The notes under the pieces were generated by a model, which saw nothing but the letters and a program-made list of their open reading frames with translations, had not been told where the DNA came from and made no database searches. DNA of 6,754 bases from Cyclobacteriaceae bacterium (GTDB taxonomy: Bacteria > Bacteroidota > Bacteroidia > Cytophagales > Cyclobacteriaceae), in assembly GCA_029882725.1 (NCBI GenBank), contig JAOUKG010000146.1, forward strand, positions 1 to 6,754, in the 5' to 3' direction. This document shows, piece by piece, positions 6,438 through 6,754 of this stretch (the stretch's first letter is position 1; each line of letters starts with the position of its first letter). The position numbers were made by a program, and so were the translations under genes.

Positions 6438-6754
6438 ATGATGAACAAAAGTTTAAATATTAGCACGTCGCCACACATTACTAAAGGTATCAGTACCGAT
6501 TATATAATGAAACAGGTGGTTATTGCCCTAACTCCTGCGGCCATTTTTGCCGTTTATTCCTTCGGGCTCAATGCATTATTGCAAATTGTTGTAGCCATAT
6601 TTACTACGGTTGCTACCGAACATTTTTTAGCTAAAATCTCAAAAACCGAAAGTACTATTACGGATTGGTCGGCGGTAATTACAGGGATGATTTATGGAAT
6701 GACCCTCCCTCCTGCTTTTCCACTTTGGATGAACATGATGGGAGGTATAATTGC
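6438..6754 (+). CDS. rnfD: Rnf electron transport complex subunit RnfD, N-terminal part (runs off the right edge)
   Basis: Integral membrane subunit of the Rnf complex; the family carries a covalently bound FMN and helps form the ion and electron path. The visible 105 codons show the usual family layout: a short start with SPHI (11-14), IMKQVVIALTPA (23-34) leading into a first membrane helix, a second helix at about 46-64 containing Glu61, then DWSAVITG (76-83) and TLPPAFPLWM (89-98). The flavin-attachment threonine motif lies further on, outside the window. The first ATG (6438) is one base after the rnfC stop, and a second ATG follows directly at 6441, so the true start may be one codon later. 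No clear ribosome binding site is present. The spacing indicates the same operon as rnfC; further rnf genes are expected downstream. Confidence 0.95.
   Translation, partial: MMNKSLNISTSPHITKGISTDYIMKQVVIALTPAAIFAVYSFGLNALLQIVVAIFTTVATEHFLAKISKTESTITDWSAVITGMIYGMTLPPAFPLWMNMMGGII

Overview
The window holds an energy-metabolism gene block read entirely on the + strand. It carries the last 36 codons of an unidentified gene, then a very large single-chain pyruvate:ferredoxin oxidoreductase-type enzyme (1636 residues), then rnfC complete, then the first 105 codons of rnfD, which runs off the right edge. There are no RNA genes, mobile elements, CRISPR arrays or long repeats. The only non-coding stretch of any size is the 76 bases before the oxidoreductase gene.

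The organism is most likely an anaerobic or facultatively anaerobic member of the Bacteroidota. The clues are moderately AT-rich DNA, A-rich leaders without a Shine-Dalgarno sequence before ATG/GTG starts, and an ion-translocating Rnf complex alongside ferredoxin-linked 2-oxoacid oxidation. This placement is inference; a related phylum such as Chlorobi/Ignavibacteria is possible.

Layout: 2-112, tail of an upstream gene; 113-188, spacer with a 10-base A tract and a 7-bp inverted repeat; 189-5099, the oxidoreductase; 5102-6436, rnfC; 6438-6754, start of rnfD. The gaps are 2 bases (oxidoreductase to rnfC) and 1 base (rnfC to rnfD), so the three genes are almost certainly one operon with coupled translation.

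How they work together (established for the families, inferred here): the oxidoreductase decarboxylates a 2-oxoacid, most likely pyruvate, to the acyl-CoA plus CO2 and puts low-potential electrons on ferredoxin. Rnf oxidises reduced ferredoxin, reduces NAD+ and pumps Na+ or H+. Packing both in one operon suggests direct coupling of pyruvate oxidation to an ion gradient.

The part worth a second look is the oxidoreductase. It is about 400 residues longer than ordinary NifJ enzymes. The extra length lies in two helical, coiled-coil-like insertions placed inside the Fe-S cluster loops, plus a C-terminal extension ending in a single-cluster ferredoxin-like domain. Its alpha- and gamma-like parts also carry motifs resembling the multi-subunit (PorA/PorG) enzymes. 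No rnfB lies upstream of rnfC within the window; the oxidoreductase sits there instead.
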